From NCBI GenBank assembly GCA_963205465.1, contig CAUJKG010000281.1:1-7101 (forward strand): a stretch of 7,101 nt of DNA, written 5' to 3'. A program made the translations under genes and the position numbers. Below, in pieces: positions 1 through 5,242 of the stretch. The notes beneath the pieces are model-generated. The model ran no database searches. It saw only the letters and a list, made by a program, of their open reading frames with translations, and was not told the origin of the DNA. Each line of letters opens with the position of its first letter. The stretch's first letter is position 1. The DNA comes from Pseudomonadota bacterium (lineage in GTDB: Bacteria > Pseudomonadota > Alphaproteobacteria > Rhizobiales > Xanthobacteraceae).

Positions 1-224
1 TTGGCGAGCTTCGCGAGCCGGCGCGAAATCTCGGTCTTGCCGACGCCGGTCGGCCCGATCATCAGGATATTCTTCGGCAGCACTTCCTCGCGCAGCTTGT
101 CGTCGAGCTGCAGCCGCCGCCAGCGATTGCGAAGCGCAATCGCGACCGCGCGCTTCGCGTCGTGCTGGCCGACGATGAAGCGATCGAGTTCGGAAACGAT
201 CTCGCGGGGCGAAAAATCAGACAT
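1..224 (-). CDS. hslU: HslU, ATPase/unfoldase subunit of the HslVU protease (N-terminal 74 residues only)
   Basis: HslU is the AAA+ hexameric ATPase that unfolds cytoplasmic substrates and feeds them into the HslV peptidase. Only the N-terminus is present; the gene runs off the left edge. Visible residues begin MSDFSPREIVSELDRFIVGQ, followed by an AVAIALRNRWRR stretch, the ATP-site segment typical of HslU and ClpX-type ATPases, and then a Walker A motif GPTGVGKT at residues 57-64. The GYVG pore loop, I-domain, Walker B and sensor motifs lie outside the window. The ATG at 224-222 is chosen because it gives the family's standard N-terminus. The Shine-Dalgarno sequence is weak (AGAG). The gene sits 12 nt after the DUF2585 gene and is last of the four leftward genes visible, separated from its partner hslV by two membrane-protein genes. 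Identification is from recognised family sequence and is secure. Confidence 0.96.
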   Translation of the reverse strand, partial: MSDFSPREIVSELDRFIVGQHDAKRAVAIALRNRWRRLQLDDKLREEVLPKNILMIGPTGVGKTEISRRLAKLA

Positions 225-236
225 CTATGGCTCTGC

Positions 237-845
237 TTACTGGCCGATGGCGGTTTGCCATGCCTTTACGGTTTCGAAGGGGTAGATGAACATCAGAATG
301 TTCAGGGTGAGATTGTCGCGGATTACATAGGCAGCAAGCGCTTCCATTGCCAGCGCGAGCAGGATCGTGACGATGATCGGTGCGCGCCAGGCGACCAGGA
401 AGCCGAGCGCCATCCAGATCACGTCCATCACCGAATTGATGATGCTGTCGCCGACATAGCCGAGCGATACGGTGTTGTTGCGATAGTAATCGACGACCCA
501 CGGAGTATTCTCGATGACTTCCCATGCCGCTTCGAGAAACACCGCAAAAGCAAAACGCCATGCGATGCTCGCGCGGCGGAAAACTACCCATGCGAAAAGG
601 TAGAAGAGAAAGCCGTGGATGATATGCGAAGGCGTGTACCAGTCTGCAAGGTGCTGCGAGTTGCCGGGGCCGAAGGCGTTGCCTTCCCAGAGCTTCACAT
701 ATCCGCAAGTACAGATCGGTGCGCGGCCCATCGCGTAAAGAGTGAGTGATTGCAGCGCGACGATCGCAAGCGGCACCAGGAGCACGATGAAAGCATTGCG
801 CCGTGCGATTTCATTTTGCCCCGAAGGCGTGGCAGGAACCATCAT
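237..845 (-). CDS. DUF2585 (UPF0314) family integral membrane protein
   Basis: This 202-residue multi-pass membrane protein belongs to the DUF2585/UPF0314 family, which is known mainly from alphaproteobacteria and has no established function. Family hallmarks are a CTCGYVKLW segment (residues 45-53), NSQHLADWYTPSHIIHGF (62-79), an EAAWEVIENTP stretch (105-115), GYVGDSIINS (129-138) and a C-terminal VIRDNLTLN (174-182). Hydrophobic segments lie near 17-37, 74-90, 95-111, 136-153 and 156-174. The many conserved polar residues at membrane borders (His65, His74, His77, Glu105, Glu109, Glu112, Arg122, Asp133, Asn137, Asp141) look more like an active or binding site than a structural scaffold; this is inference. 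The start is a tandem ATGATG at 845-840, directly after the TGA of the upstream membrane-protein gene, so translation is probably coupled. hslU follows 12 nt later. Family assignment is from memory of the motifs and is confident; function is unknown. Confidence 0.9.
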   Translation of the reverse strand: MMVPATPSGQNEIARRNAFIVLLVPLAIVALQSLTLYAMGRAPICTCGYVKLWEGNAFGPGNSQHLADWYTPSHIIHGFLFYLFAWVVFRRASIAWRFAFAVFLEAAWEVIENTPWVVDYYRNNTVSLGYVGDSIINSVMDVIWMALGFLVAWRAPIIVTILLALAMEALAAYVIRDNLTLNILMFIYPFETVKAWQTAIGQ

Positions 846-1823
846 TCAGCCGATCTCCGTCAGCGGCAGCCGCCGCACCAGCGCCGAAGGCATTAGGTTG
901 AGAAGTGCTGCGCGCGCCTGTTTCCACCAGACGCCGAGCAGCATCACGCCGATGCCGAGAATGAAGAGCGCGAGCGCCGTCTGCGCGGACGGCGACAGCG
1001 CAAGCGCGCGAGCGCTCCAGGCGATGATAACGCCGAGATAGATCAGCGAAGCCACGATCGGCGAGCGGCGGTCGAGGATGAGTCCGAAAACGCAGGAAGC
1101 AGCCGCAATCGCCAGCACGAGCGCCATCGCGGCTGTCGATTGACCGGGCGATGTCAGCGACGAGTAGATCGGATGCAGGAACAGCGGCGCGCCCGCGACA
1201 TAGAGCCAGAACGCGAAGGCGCTTTTTCGCGTCATGCGCTGCCGGTCGGCGAGATCGAGCGCGACCGCGAGTATCAAAGCGATGGCACCGGCGACCACCA
1301 GACTGATTTCGCGCGGCCAGGGCAGCAACGTGCTGGCAAGTCCCGCGAGCGAACAGGCCAAAGGCAGCGCGAGAAACGGCAGCCGATAGCGCCAGATCGC
1401 AAAGCCGATGCTGACCAGCGCGGCGAGATAAGGCAGCAAGAGGTTCGATTGCCACGAATTCCTCTCGAAGCCGCCGATGAGAACGAAAACGAGCCAGCCG
1501 GCACTCAACGCCGCCGCGATGCTTCCGACGATGGCAGGCCAGCGCATATTGCGATGACGCGCAAAGAACTCCGCCATCGCCCAGCCAGCAACGACGCTGA
1601 TCGCAATCCCGATCACGCCTCCGGCAAGCGCGAGCGCAACGAAGAACAAAATCTGACCGATCGAAATGAACAGCTCGGCGAGATTGTTGACGACGACGAA
1701 GCGCTCGTTGGTCTCGCGGGGCTTTCGAACGCGCGCCTGCGCGATCTCGCGCAGTTTCGACGCCTGTTCCGCACTGATGATATTTTGCGAAACTGCCGCG
1801 TCGAGATCACTGTCGCGGATCAT
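846..1823 (-). CDS. Polytopic membrane protein of unknown function (DUF2157/DUF4401-like architecture)
   Basis: I do not recognise this 325-residue protein with certainty. It opens with a soluble, charged segment of about 45 residues in which a stretch around residues 10-28 (AVSQNIISAEQASKLREIA) resembles the short N-terminal helical element of DUF2157/DUF4401-type membrane proteins. About ten hydrophobic segments follow (near 48-66, 67-85, 96-118, 127-143, 148-168, 172-190, 202-217, 230-249, 253-270 and 280-300), ending in a short basic tail. No catalytic motif, transporter signature or signal peptide is evident. Its ATG overlaps the hslV stop codon by 4 bp (ATGA), and its own TGA is followed directly by the ATG of the DUF2585 gene, so it is translationally locked into the hslV operon. 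Codon use matches its neighbours, with no sign of recent transfer. The reading frame is secure; the family label is tentative. Confidence 0.85.
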   Translation of the reverse strand: MIRDSDLDAAVSQNIISAEQASKLREIAQARVRKPRETNERFVVVNNLAELFISIGQILFFVALALAGGVIGIAISVVAGWAMAEFFARHRNMRWPAIVGSIAAALSAGWLVFVLIGGFERNSWQSNLLLPYLAALVSIGFAIWRYRLPFLALPLACSLAGLASTLLPWPREISLVVAGAIALILAVALDLADRQRMTRKSAFAFWLYVAGAPLFLHPIYSSLTSPGQSTAAMALVLAIAAASCVFGLILDRRSPIVASLIYLGVIIAWSARALALSPSAQTALALFILGIGVMLLGVWWKQARAALLNLMPSALVRRLPLTEIG

Positions 1824-2371
1824 CCGATGGTTTCCACCGTCACATTGCGGTTCGTATAGATGCAGATGTCGGCCGCGATATCGAGCGCGCGGCGGGCGAT
1901 TTCTTCCGCGTCATGCGAGGAATCGGCGAGCGCCCGCGCGGCCGCAAGCGCATAAGCGCCGCCCGAGCCGATGCCTGCGATACCGTTCTCGGGCTCGATC
2001 ACGTCGCCGGTGCCTGCAAGCAGGAGGGTGACGTCCTTGTCGGCGACCAGCATCATGGCTTCCAGACGCCGCAAATAACGGTCGGTACGCCAATCCTTGG
2101 CCAGTTCGACGCAGGCGCGTGCGAGCTGGCCCTTGTGCTGTTCGAGCTTGGCTTCCAGCCGCTCAAGCAGCGTCAGGGCGTCGGCGGTCGCGCCGGCAAA
2201 GCCGCAAATGACCTGTCCGCCGGCCAGCCGCCGCACCTTCTTGGCGTTGCCTTTCATGACGGTGTTGCCGAGCGAGACCTGGCCGTCGCCGGCGATGGCG
2301 ACACGGCCGTTCTTGCGTACCGAAACGATGGTGGTTCCGTAGAAAATGTCCGGTTTATGGGGGGTATTCAT
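1820..2371 (-). CDS. hslV: HslV, threonine peptidase subunit of the HslVU protease
   Basis: HslV is the proteasome-beta-related peptidase that assembles into a double hexamer and degrades proteins delivered by HslU in the cytoplasm. The 183-residue precursor carries a 12-residue propeptide ending in Tyr-Gly, followed by TTIVSVRKNGRVAIAGDGQ. Thr13 would become the N-terminal catalytic nucleophile after self-processing. Lys45 (mature position 33) in the NAKKVRR segment corresponds to the proteasomal catalytic lysine. Other family landmarks are GFAGATADA (57-65), ELAKDWRTDR (89-98), PENGIAGIGSGG (127-138) and DICIYTN near the C-terminus. Length is normal for alphaproteobacterial HslV. The gene is the first of the leftward operon. 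A GGAGG sequence 12 nt upstream of the ATG serves as a rather distant Shine-Dalgarno site. The stop codon overlaps the next gene by 4 bp. hslU lies two genes further on. Confidence 0.98.
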   Translation of the reverse strand: MNTPHKPDIFYGTTIVSVRKNGRVAIAGDGQVSLGNTVMKGNAKKVRRLAGGQVICGFAGATADALTLLERLEAKLEQHKGQLARACVELAKDWRTDRYLRRLEAMMLVADKDVTLLLAGTGDVIEPENGIAGIGSGGAYALAAARALADSSHDAEEIARRALDIAADICIYTNRNVTVETIG

Positions 2372-2383
2372 GGATGGGTATGG

Positions 2384-2388
2384 CCTCC
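2384..2388 (-). promoter_or_regulatory. hslV Shine-Dalgarno site embedded in a GGCC-GGA-GGCC hairpin
   Basis: Read on the minus strand, GGAGG lies 12 nt before the hslV ATG, a long but workable spacing. It forms the loop and part of the 3' arm of a perfect 4-bp palindrome with a 3-nt loop (GGCCGGAGGCC, 2392-2382). If the transcript starts upstream of 2392, this small hairpin could mask the ribosome binding site. The palindrome is seen in the sequence; any regulatory effect is inference. Confidence 0.5.
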
Positions 2389-2395
2389 GGCCCCT

Positions 2396-2424
2396 TATTT
2401 AGGATGCTCCGGACGATCCGCAAA
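2396..2424 (-). promoter_or_regulatory. Candidate sigma70-type promoter for the hslV operon (weak)
   Basis: On the minus strand TTTGCG (2424-2419) and TAAATA (2401-2396) are separated by exactly 17 nt, giving plausible -35 and -10 boxes. They match the TTGACA/TATAAT consensus only partly. Transcription would begin near 2389, leaving a leader of about 18 nt that barely includes the GGAGG site and would remove part of the hairpin described there. The TAAATA box lies in the only AT-rich patch of the divergent region. I found no convincing heat-shock (sigma32) promoter on this strand. This is a tentative call. Confidence 0.3.
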
Positions 2425-2496
2425 CCATCCGGAAAGGTGAGCCTGGGCAAAGTGTGGCGGGGGCTGACCCGGGCTGCTAGAAGTCCGCGCCTTCGT

Positions 2497-2502
2497 GAGG
2501 AG
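2497..2502 (+). promoter_or_regulatory. hisB Shine-Dalgarno site
   Basis: GAGGAG lies 7 nt before the ATG at 2510, an optimal position. It decides the start: an upstream in-frame GTG at 2495 overlaps this site and would add five residues not typical of the family, so the ATG at 2510 is preferred. I could not identify convincing -35/-10 boxes for hisB in the intergenic region. Confidence 0.8.
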
Positions 2503-2509
2503 CTTTTCG

Positions 2510-3103
2510 ATGCGTACCGGCGAACTCGCCCGCAAGACCAAGGAAACCGAGATTTCGGTGAAGGTCGATCTCGATGGCAAAGGCCAAAACGAGATCGCGA
2601 CCGGCATCGGCTTTTTCGACCATATGCTCGATCTGCTCTCGCGCCATGCGCGGATCGACATGACGATCAAGGCCAAGGGCGATCTGCACATCGACCAGCA
2701 CCATACCACCGAAGATGTCGGTATCGTGCTCGGCCAGGCGGTGAAACAGGCGCTCGGCGACATGCGCGGGATCACGCGCTATGCCAGCCTCTATCTGCCG
2801 ATGGACGAGGCGCTGACCCGTGTTGCGATCGACGTTTCCGGGCGGCCGATGCTCGTCTTCAAGGTTGATTTTCCGCGCGACAAGATCGGCGAGTTCGACT
2901 GCGATCTGGTCCGCGAGTTCTTCCAGGCCTTTGCGATGAATGCCGGAATCACGCTGCACGTCGAGACGCTTTACGGCGACAACGCGCATCACGTCGCGGA
3001 AAGCTGCTTCAAAGGGCTCGCGCGCGCGCTGCGCGCGGCTTTTGCGATCGATCCCGCGGCGGCCACGGAAATTCCATCTACCAAGGGTAGCCTTGGCGCG
3101 TGA
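2510..3103 (+). CDS. hisB: HisB, imidazoleglycerol-phosphate dehydratase (monofunctional)
   Basis: HisB removes water from imidazole glycerol phosphate to give imidazole acetol phosphate, the sixth step of histidine synthesis, using two manganese ions in a large homo-oligomer. The 197-residue product is the monofunctional form and lacks the histidinol-phosphatase domain found in enterobacterial HisB. It starts MRTGELARKTKETEISVKVD, as in related bacteria. Metal-ligand and active-site motifs are in place: FFDHML (His38), DLHIDQHHTTED (His64, His65, Glu68), and the pseudo-repeat DNAHHVAES (His160, His161, Glu164). It ends with the characteristic IPSTKGSLGA tail. hisB is the first gene of the rightward unit and faces hslV across 138 bp. 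A 70-nt gap with potential hairpins separates it from the DUF2628 gene, the longest internal gap in this unit. Assignment is secure. Confidence 0.98.
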   Translation: MRTGELARKTKETEISVKVDLDGKGQNEIATGIGFFDHMLDLLSRHARIDMTIKAKGDLHIDQHHTTEDVGIVLGQAVKQALGDMRGITRYASLYLPMDEALTRVAIDVSGRPMLVFKVDFPRDKIGEFDCDLVREFFQAFAMNAGITLHVETLYGDNAHHVAESCFKGLARALRAAFAIDPAAATEIPSTKGSLGA

Positions 3104-3109
3104 GCCGGG

Positions 3110-3138
3110 GAAAGCGAAAACCGGCTTTCGGGTCGGTT
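3110..3138 (+). other. Overlapping, mutually exclusive stem-loop options between hisB and the DUF2628 gene
   Basis: The hisB-DUF2628 gap holds GAAAGC (3110-3115) facing GCTTTC (3124-3129), a 6-bp stem with an 8-nt loop. It also holds AACCGGC (3119-3125) facing GTCGGTT (3132-3138), a 7-bp stem including one G-U pair with a 6-nt loop. The two stems share bases and cannot form together. No U-tract follows, so neither is a standard Rho-independent terminator. A role in mRNA processing or partial attenuation is possible but unproven. Confidence 0.35.
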
Positions 3139-3173
3139 AAGCGCGGGTAAATAGAGCAGCCGGGACATCAGGC

Positions 3174-3662
3174 ATGGCTACATTCTTGGTTTTCGAGCCG
3201 GCGGATCAGGCGCGCACGCAAGCTGCAGCGGAGCGCGTGGTTTTCCTGCGTGAAAAATTTTCCTTCTGGGCCTTTCTGCTCACGCCGTTCTGGCTGCTGC
3301 GCTACCGGCTGTGGCTGGCCTTTCTAGTCTGGCTCGTGGTCTTTGTTGCGATCAACCTGCTCGGCGGCTGGCTCGGTTTCGGGCCTTTTGCCGGAATCGC
3401 GGCTTCGTTCTTTCCCTCGCTTCTGTTCGGCATGGAGGCGGCGAACCTGCGCGGGAAGAAGCTGGTCCGCAAAGGCTATCGCGATGCCGGGGTTGTGATT
3501 GCGGAAGATATCGAAACCGCCGAGCGGCGCTTCTTCGAAACCTGGAAAGATGCTCCGGCTACTACGCCGAAAGCATCGCCGCCCGGCTATCCTGAAATGA
3601 AATTCGCGGTCGCCGCGGAGCAGAATGTGATTGGTATGTTTCCGACACCGGGGCAACGATGA
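3174..3662 (+). CDS. DUF2628 family membrane protein encoded within the his cluster
   Basis: This 162-residue protein has the DUF2628 layout. There is a short N-terminal segment MATFLVFEPA, then a conserved stretch VFLREKFSFWAFLLTPFWLL (residues 23-42), and hydrophobic segments near 33-43, 46-66 and 69-87. A cytoplasmic part follows, beginning GMEAANLRGKKLVRKGYRDAG and running through an acidic/aromatic helix (EDIETAERRFFETW) into a Pro/Ala-rich tail. No catalytic residues are apparent and the family has no agreed function. The ATG at 3174 gives the expected start; only a weak GGGA Shine-Dalgarno lies 8 nt upstream. The TGA stop overlaps the hisH start by 4 bp (ATGA), so hisH translation is likely coupled to it. 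From memory this gene accompanies hisB-hisH in several Hyphomicrobiales, which would suggest a conserved though not necessarily enzymatic link. Family call is fairly sure; role unknown. Confidence 0.88.
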   Translation: MATFLVFEPADQARTQAAAERVVFLREKFSFWAFLLTPFWLLRYRLWLAFLVWLVVFVAINLLGGWLGFGPFAGIAASFFPSLLFGMEAANLRGKKLVRKGYRDAGVVIAEDIETAERRFFETWKDAPATTPKASPPGYPEMKFAVAAEQNVIGMFPTPGQR

Positions 3663-4309
3663 GCGTCGCCGTAATCGATTATCATTCCGGCAATCTGCAC
3701 TCGGCCGCCAAGGCGCTGGAGCGGGCGGCGCGCGAGGGCGGCACCAACGCCAGAATTCTCGTCACCAACAAGCCGGAAGATGTCCGCGCCGCCGAACGCA
3801 TTGTGTTGCCGGGTGTCGGCGCCTTTGCCGATTGCAAGCGCGGCCTTGATGCTGTGCCCGGCATGGTCGAAGCGCTGACTGAGGCGGTGAAGAAAGACGG
3901 CAAGCCGTTTTTCGGGATTTGCGTCGGCATGCAATTGCTGGCCGAGCGCGGGCTCGAACACGGCGTCACCGAAGGGCTCGGCTGGATCGGCGGAGAAGTC
4001 GACCGCATCAAACCGCGCGACCCGGCGCTGAAGATTCCGCATATGGGGTGGAATACCTTGCGCGAAACACGCAAGCATCCGCTCTTCGAAGGCATCACGC
4101 TCGGCGAACAGGGCCTGCATGCTTACTTCGTGCATTCCTATCACCTGAAGCCGAAAGATCCCGCCGACCTTCTCGCCGAGGCCGACTACGCCGGCGCGAT
4201 TACGGCTGCGGTCGCACGTGACAACATCGCCGGTTCGCAATTTCACCCGGAAAAGAGCCAGCGTCTCGGCCTTGCCTTGCTCGCGAACTTCCTGCGGTGG
4301 AAGCCGTGA
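3659..4309 (+). CDS. hisH: HisH, glutamine amidotransferase subunit of imidazole glycerol phosphate synthase
   Basis: HisH hydrolyses glutamine and passes the ammonia through HisF, where PRFAR is converted to imidazole glycerol phosphate and AICAR (fifth step of histidine synthesis). The 216-residue protein is a class I glutamine amidotransferase. It starts MSVAVIDYHSGNLHSAAKAL, has the oxyanion-strand motif PGVGAF (51-56), and carries the nucleophile elbow GICVGMQLL with Cys88. IPHMGWN (127-132) and the YFVHSYH segment (156-162) mediate contacts known in the family. The other two triad residues are His196 and Glu198 in SQFHPEKS. Length is normal and the triad is intact. The start overlaps the DUF2628 stop by 4 bp, and the stop overlaps the chosen start of the next small gene by 4 bp. 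Its partner hisF lies two genes downstream, with the mini-gene and hisA in between. Confidence 0.98.
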   Translation: MSVAVIDYHSGNLHSAAKALERAAREGGTNARILVTNKPEDVRAAERIVLPGVGAFADCKRGLDAVPGMVEALTEAVKKDGKPFFGICVGMQLLAERGLEHGVTEGLGWIGGEVDRIKPRDPALKIPHMGWNTLRETRKHPLFEGITLGEQGLHAYFVHSYHLKPKDPADLLAEADYAGAITAAVARDNIAGSQFHPEKSQRLGLALLANFLRWKP

Positions 4310-4497
4310 AGCCGCGCCCGTACCGCCGCGCCGTCGGTCCTGCACTCGTGTTCGGAGGCGCATGGCTCACGCATATCGTCATGGCGGCAAAATCGGGCGA
4401 ATGGCTATGGCTTGCGATCGGCGCGATTCTTGCGCCGGTGGGCATGGTTGTCGGCTTCAGCTGGTGGTGGCATTGGTTGGTCTGGGCATTTTCCTAA
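4306..4497 (+). CDS. Small tryptophan-rich two-pass membrane protein, unknown
   Basis: I do not recognise a named family for this 63-residue product. It has a basic N-terminus (KPRPYRR), two hydrophobic segments (about 11-28 and 34-51) and an unusual C-terminus, FSWWWHWLVWAFS. Eight of 63 residues are tryptophan, five of them within residues 53-60. A GTG start at 4306 is chosen because it overlaps the hisH TGA by 4 bp (GTGA) and follows a GGTGGA Shine-Dalgarno-like sequence. Another in-frame GTG at 4297 would add three residues but lacks such a site. Third codon positions are mostly G or C, as in the flanking genes, which supports real coding. The TAA is 16 nt before the hisA start. It probably encodes a small inner-membrane protein; a role in histidine synthesis is not evident. 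Confidence 0.7.
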   Translation: MKPRPYRRAVGPALVFGGAWLTHIVMAAKSGEWLWLAIGAILAPVGMVVGFSWWWHWLVWAFS

Positions 4498-4501
4498 CGC
4501 C

Positions 4502-4506
4502 GGAGA
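4502..4506 (+). promoter_or_regulatory. hisA Shine-Dalgarno site supporting a TTG start
   Basis: GGAGA, extended by a further GAG, lies 7 nt before the TTG at 4514. Together with the family-typical N-terminus it fixes the hisA start despite the rare initiation codon. Confidence 0.75.
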
Positions 4507-4513
4507 GAGCGCA

Positions 4514-5242
4514 TTGATTCTGTTTCCTGCGATTGATCTGAAAAACGGCGAAGCCGTGCGCCTGCAACAAGGCGACATGGCGCGCGCGACCGTCTTCAAC
4601 GCGAACCCCGCGCAACAGGCGAAAGAATTCGAGGCGCAGGGCTTTCAGTGGCTGCATCTCGTCGATCTCGATGGTGCTTTCGCCGGCAAGCCGGTCAATG
4701 CGCTCGCGGTTGCCGAGATTCTCAAGACCGTGAAAATTCCGGTGCAGCTCGGCGGCGGCATTCGCAAGATCGCGACGGTGGAGTCGTGGCTTGCCGAAGG
4801 CATTTCGCGCGTCATCATCGGCACCGCGGCAGTACGCGAACCCGCCTTCGTGAAGGAGGCGGCACGCAAGTTCCCGGGCAAGATCGCGATCGGCATCGAT
4901 GCCCGCGGCGGCAAGGTCGCCATTCATGGCTGGGCCGAGGAAACGCAGCTCGAGGTGGCGGAAGTCGCGAAGCTATTCGAGGGCGCTGGCGTCGCCGCGC
5001 TGATTTACACCGATGTCGAGCGCGACGGCATGTTGCAGGGCTTGAATCTGGATTCGACGATTGCGCTTGCGGAAAGCGTTTCGATTCCCGTGATTGCTTC
5101 CGGCGGCTTCGCTTCGATCGAGGATGTGAAAGCTTTGCTCGAGCCGCGCGCGAAGAAGCTCGAAGGCGCGATTGCCGGGCGCGCGCTCTATGATGGCCGC
5201 ATCGATCCGGCCGAAGCACTCGCGCTGTTGAAGAGCGCGTAA
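4514..5242 (+). CDS. hisA: HisA, ProFAR isomerase (TTG start)
   Basis: HisA is the (beta-alpha)8-barrel isomerase converting ProFAR to PRFAR by an Amadori rearrangement, the fourth step of histidine synthesis. With a TTG start the protein is 242 residues and begins MILFPAIDLKNGEAVRLQQG, the standard HisA N-terminus. An upstream in-frame ATG at 4412 would add 34 unrelated residues lying over the preceding mini-gene and is rejected. Catalytic aspartates are Asp8 (PAIDLK) and Asp129 (GIDARGG). Phosphate-binding motifs are LGGGIR (79-84) and IASGGF (194-199), with a TDVERDG loop at 166-172. The second aspartate motif reads IDARGG and there is no bifunctional-PriA evidence, so it is taken as a dedicated HisA. 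The TAA stop overlaps the hisF ATG by one base (TAATG), implying coupling. Confidence 0.97.
   Translation: MILFPAIDLKNGEAVRLQQGDMARATVFNANPAQQAKEFEAQGFQWLHLVDLDGAFAGKPVNALAVAEILKTVKIPVQLGGGIRKIATVESWLAEGISRVIIGTAAVREPAFVKEAARKFPGKIAIGIDARGGKVAIHGWAEETQLEVAEVAKLFEGAGVAALIYTDVERDGMLQGLNLDSTIALAESVSIPVIASGGFASIEDVKALLEPRAKKLEGAIAGRALYDGRIDPAEALALLKSA

Noticed and set aside
162..749. Plus-strand frame opposite the DUF2585 gene and the hslU start
   Set aside because: It is the antisense shadow of two recognised genes and has no motif support.
1140..1859. 239-codon plus-strand frame opposite the 325-residue membrane protein
   Set aside because: The predicted product is an Arg/Asp/Glu-rich low-complexity sequence typical of antisense translation, while the minus strand encodes a coherent membrane protein with coupled junctions.
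2495..2509. Upstream GTG as hisB start
   Set aside because: It overlaps the GAGGAG ribosome site that is ideally spaced for the ATG at 2510, and the added residues are not family-like.
2372..2509. Histidine attenuator leader peptide or heat-shock (sigma32) promoter
   Set aside because: No run of His codons in a short ORF with terminator, and no convincing CTTG-type -35 with matching -10, could be found on either strand.
2477..2992. Minus-strand open frame opposite hisB and the divergent control region
   Set aside because: It is antisense to the certain hisB gene and would run into the promoter region of hslV; no recognisable protein features.
3587..4363. 258-codon open frame on the minus strand opposite hisH
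   Set aside because: It overlaps hisH almost completely, has no family features and no suitable ribosome site; it is explained by third-position GC bias.
4412..4513. Upstream ATG as hisA start, adding 34 residues
   Set aside because: The extension lies over the preceding mini-gene in another frame, is unrelated to HisA N-termini and ignores the good ribosome site before the TTG.
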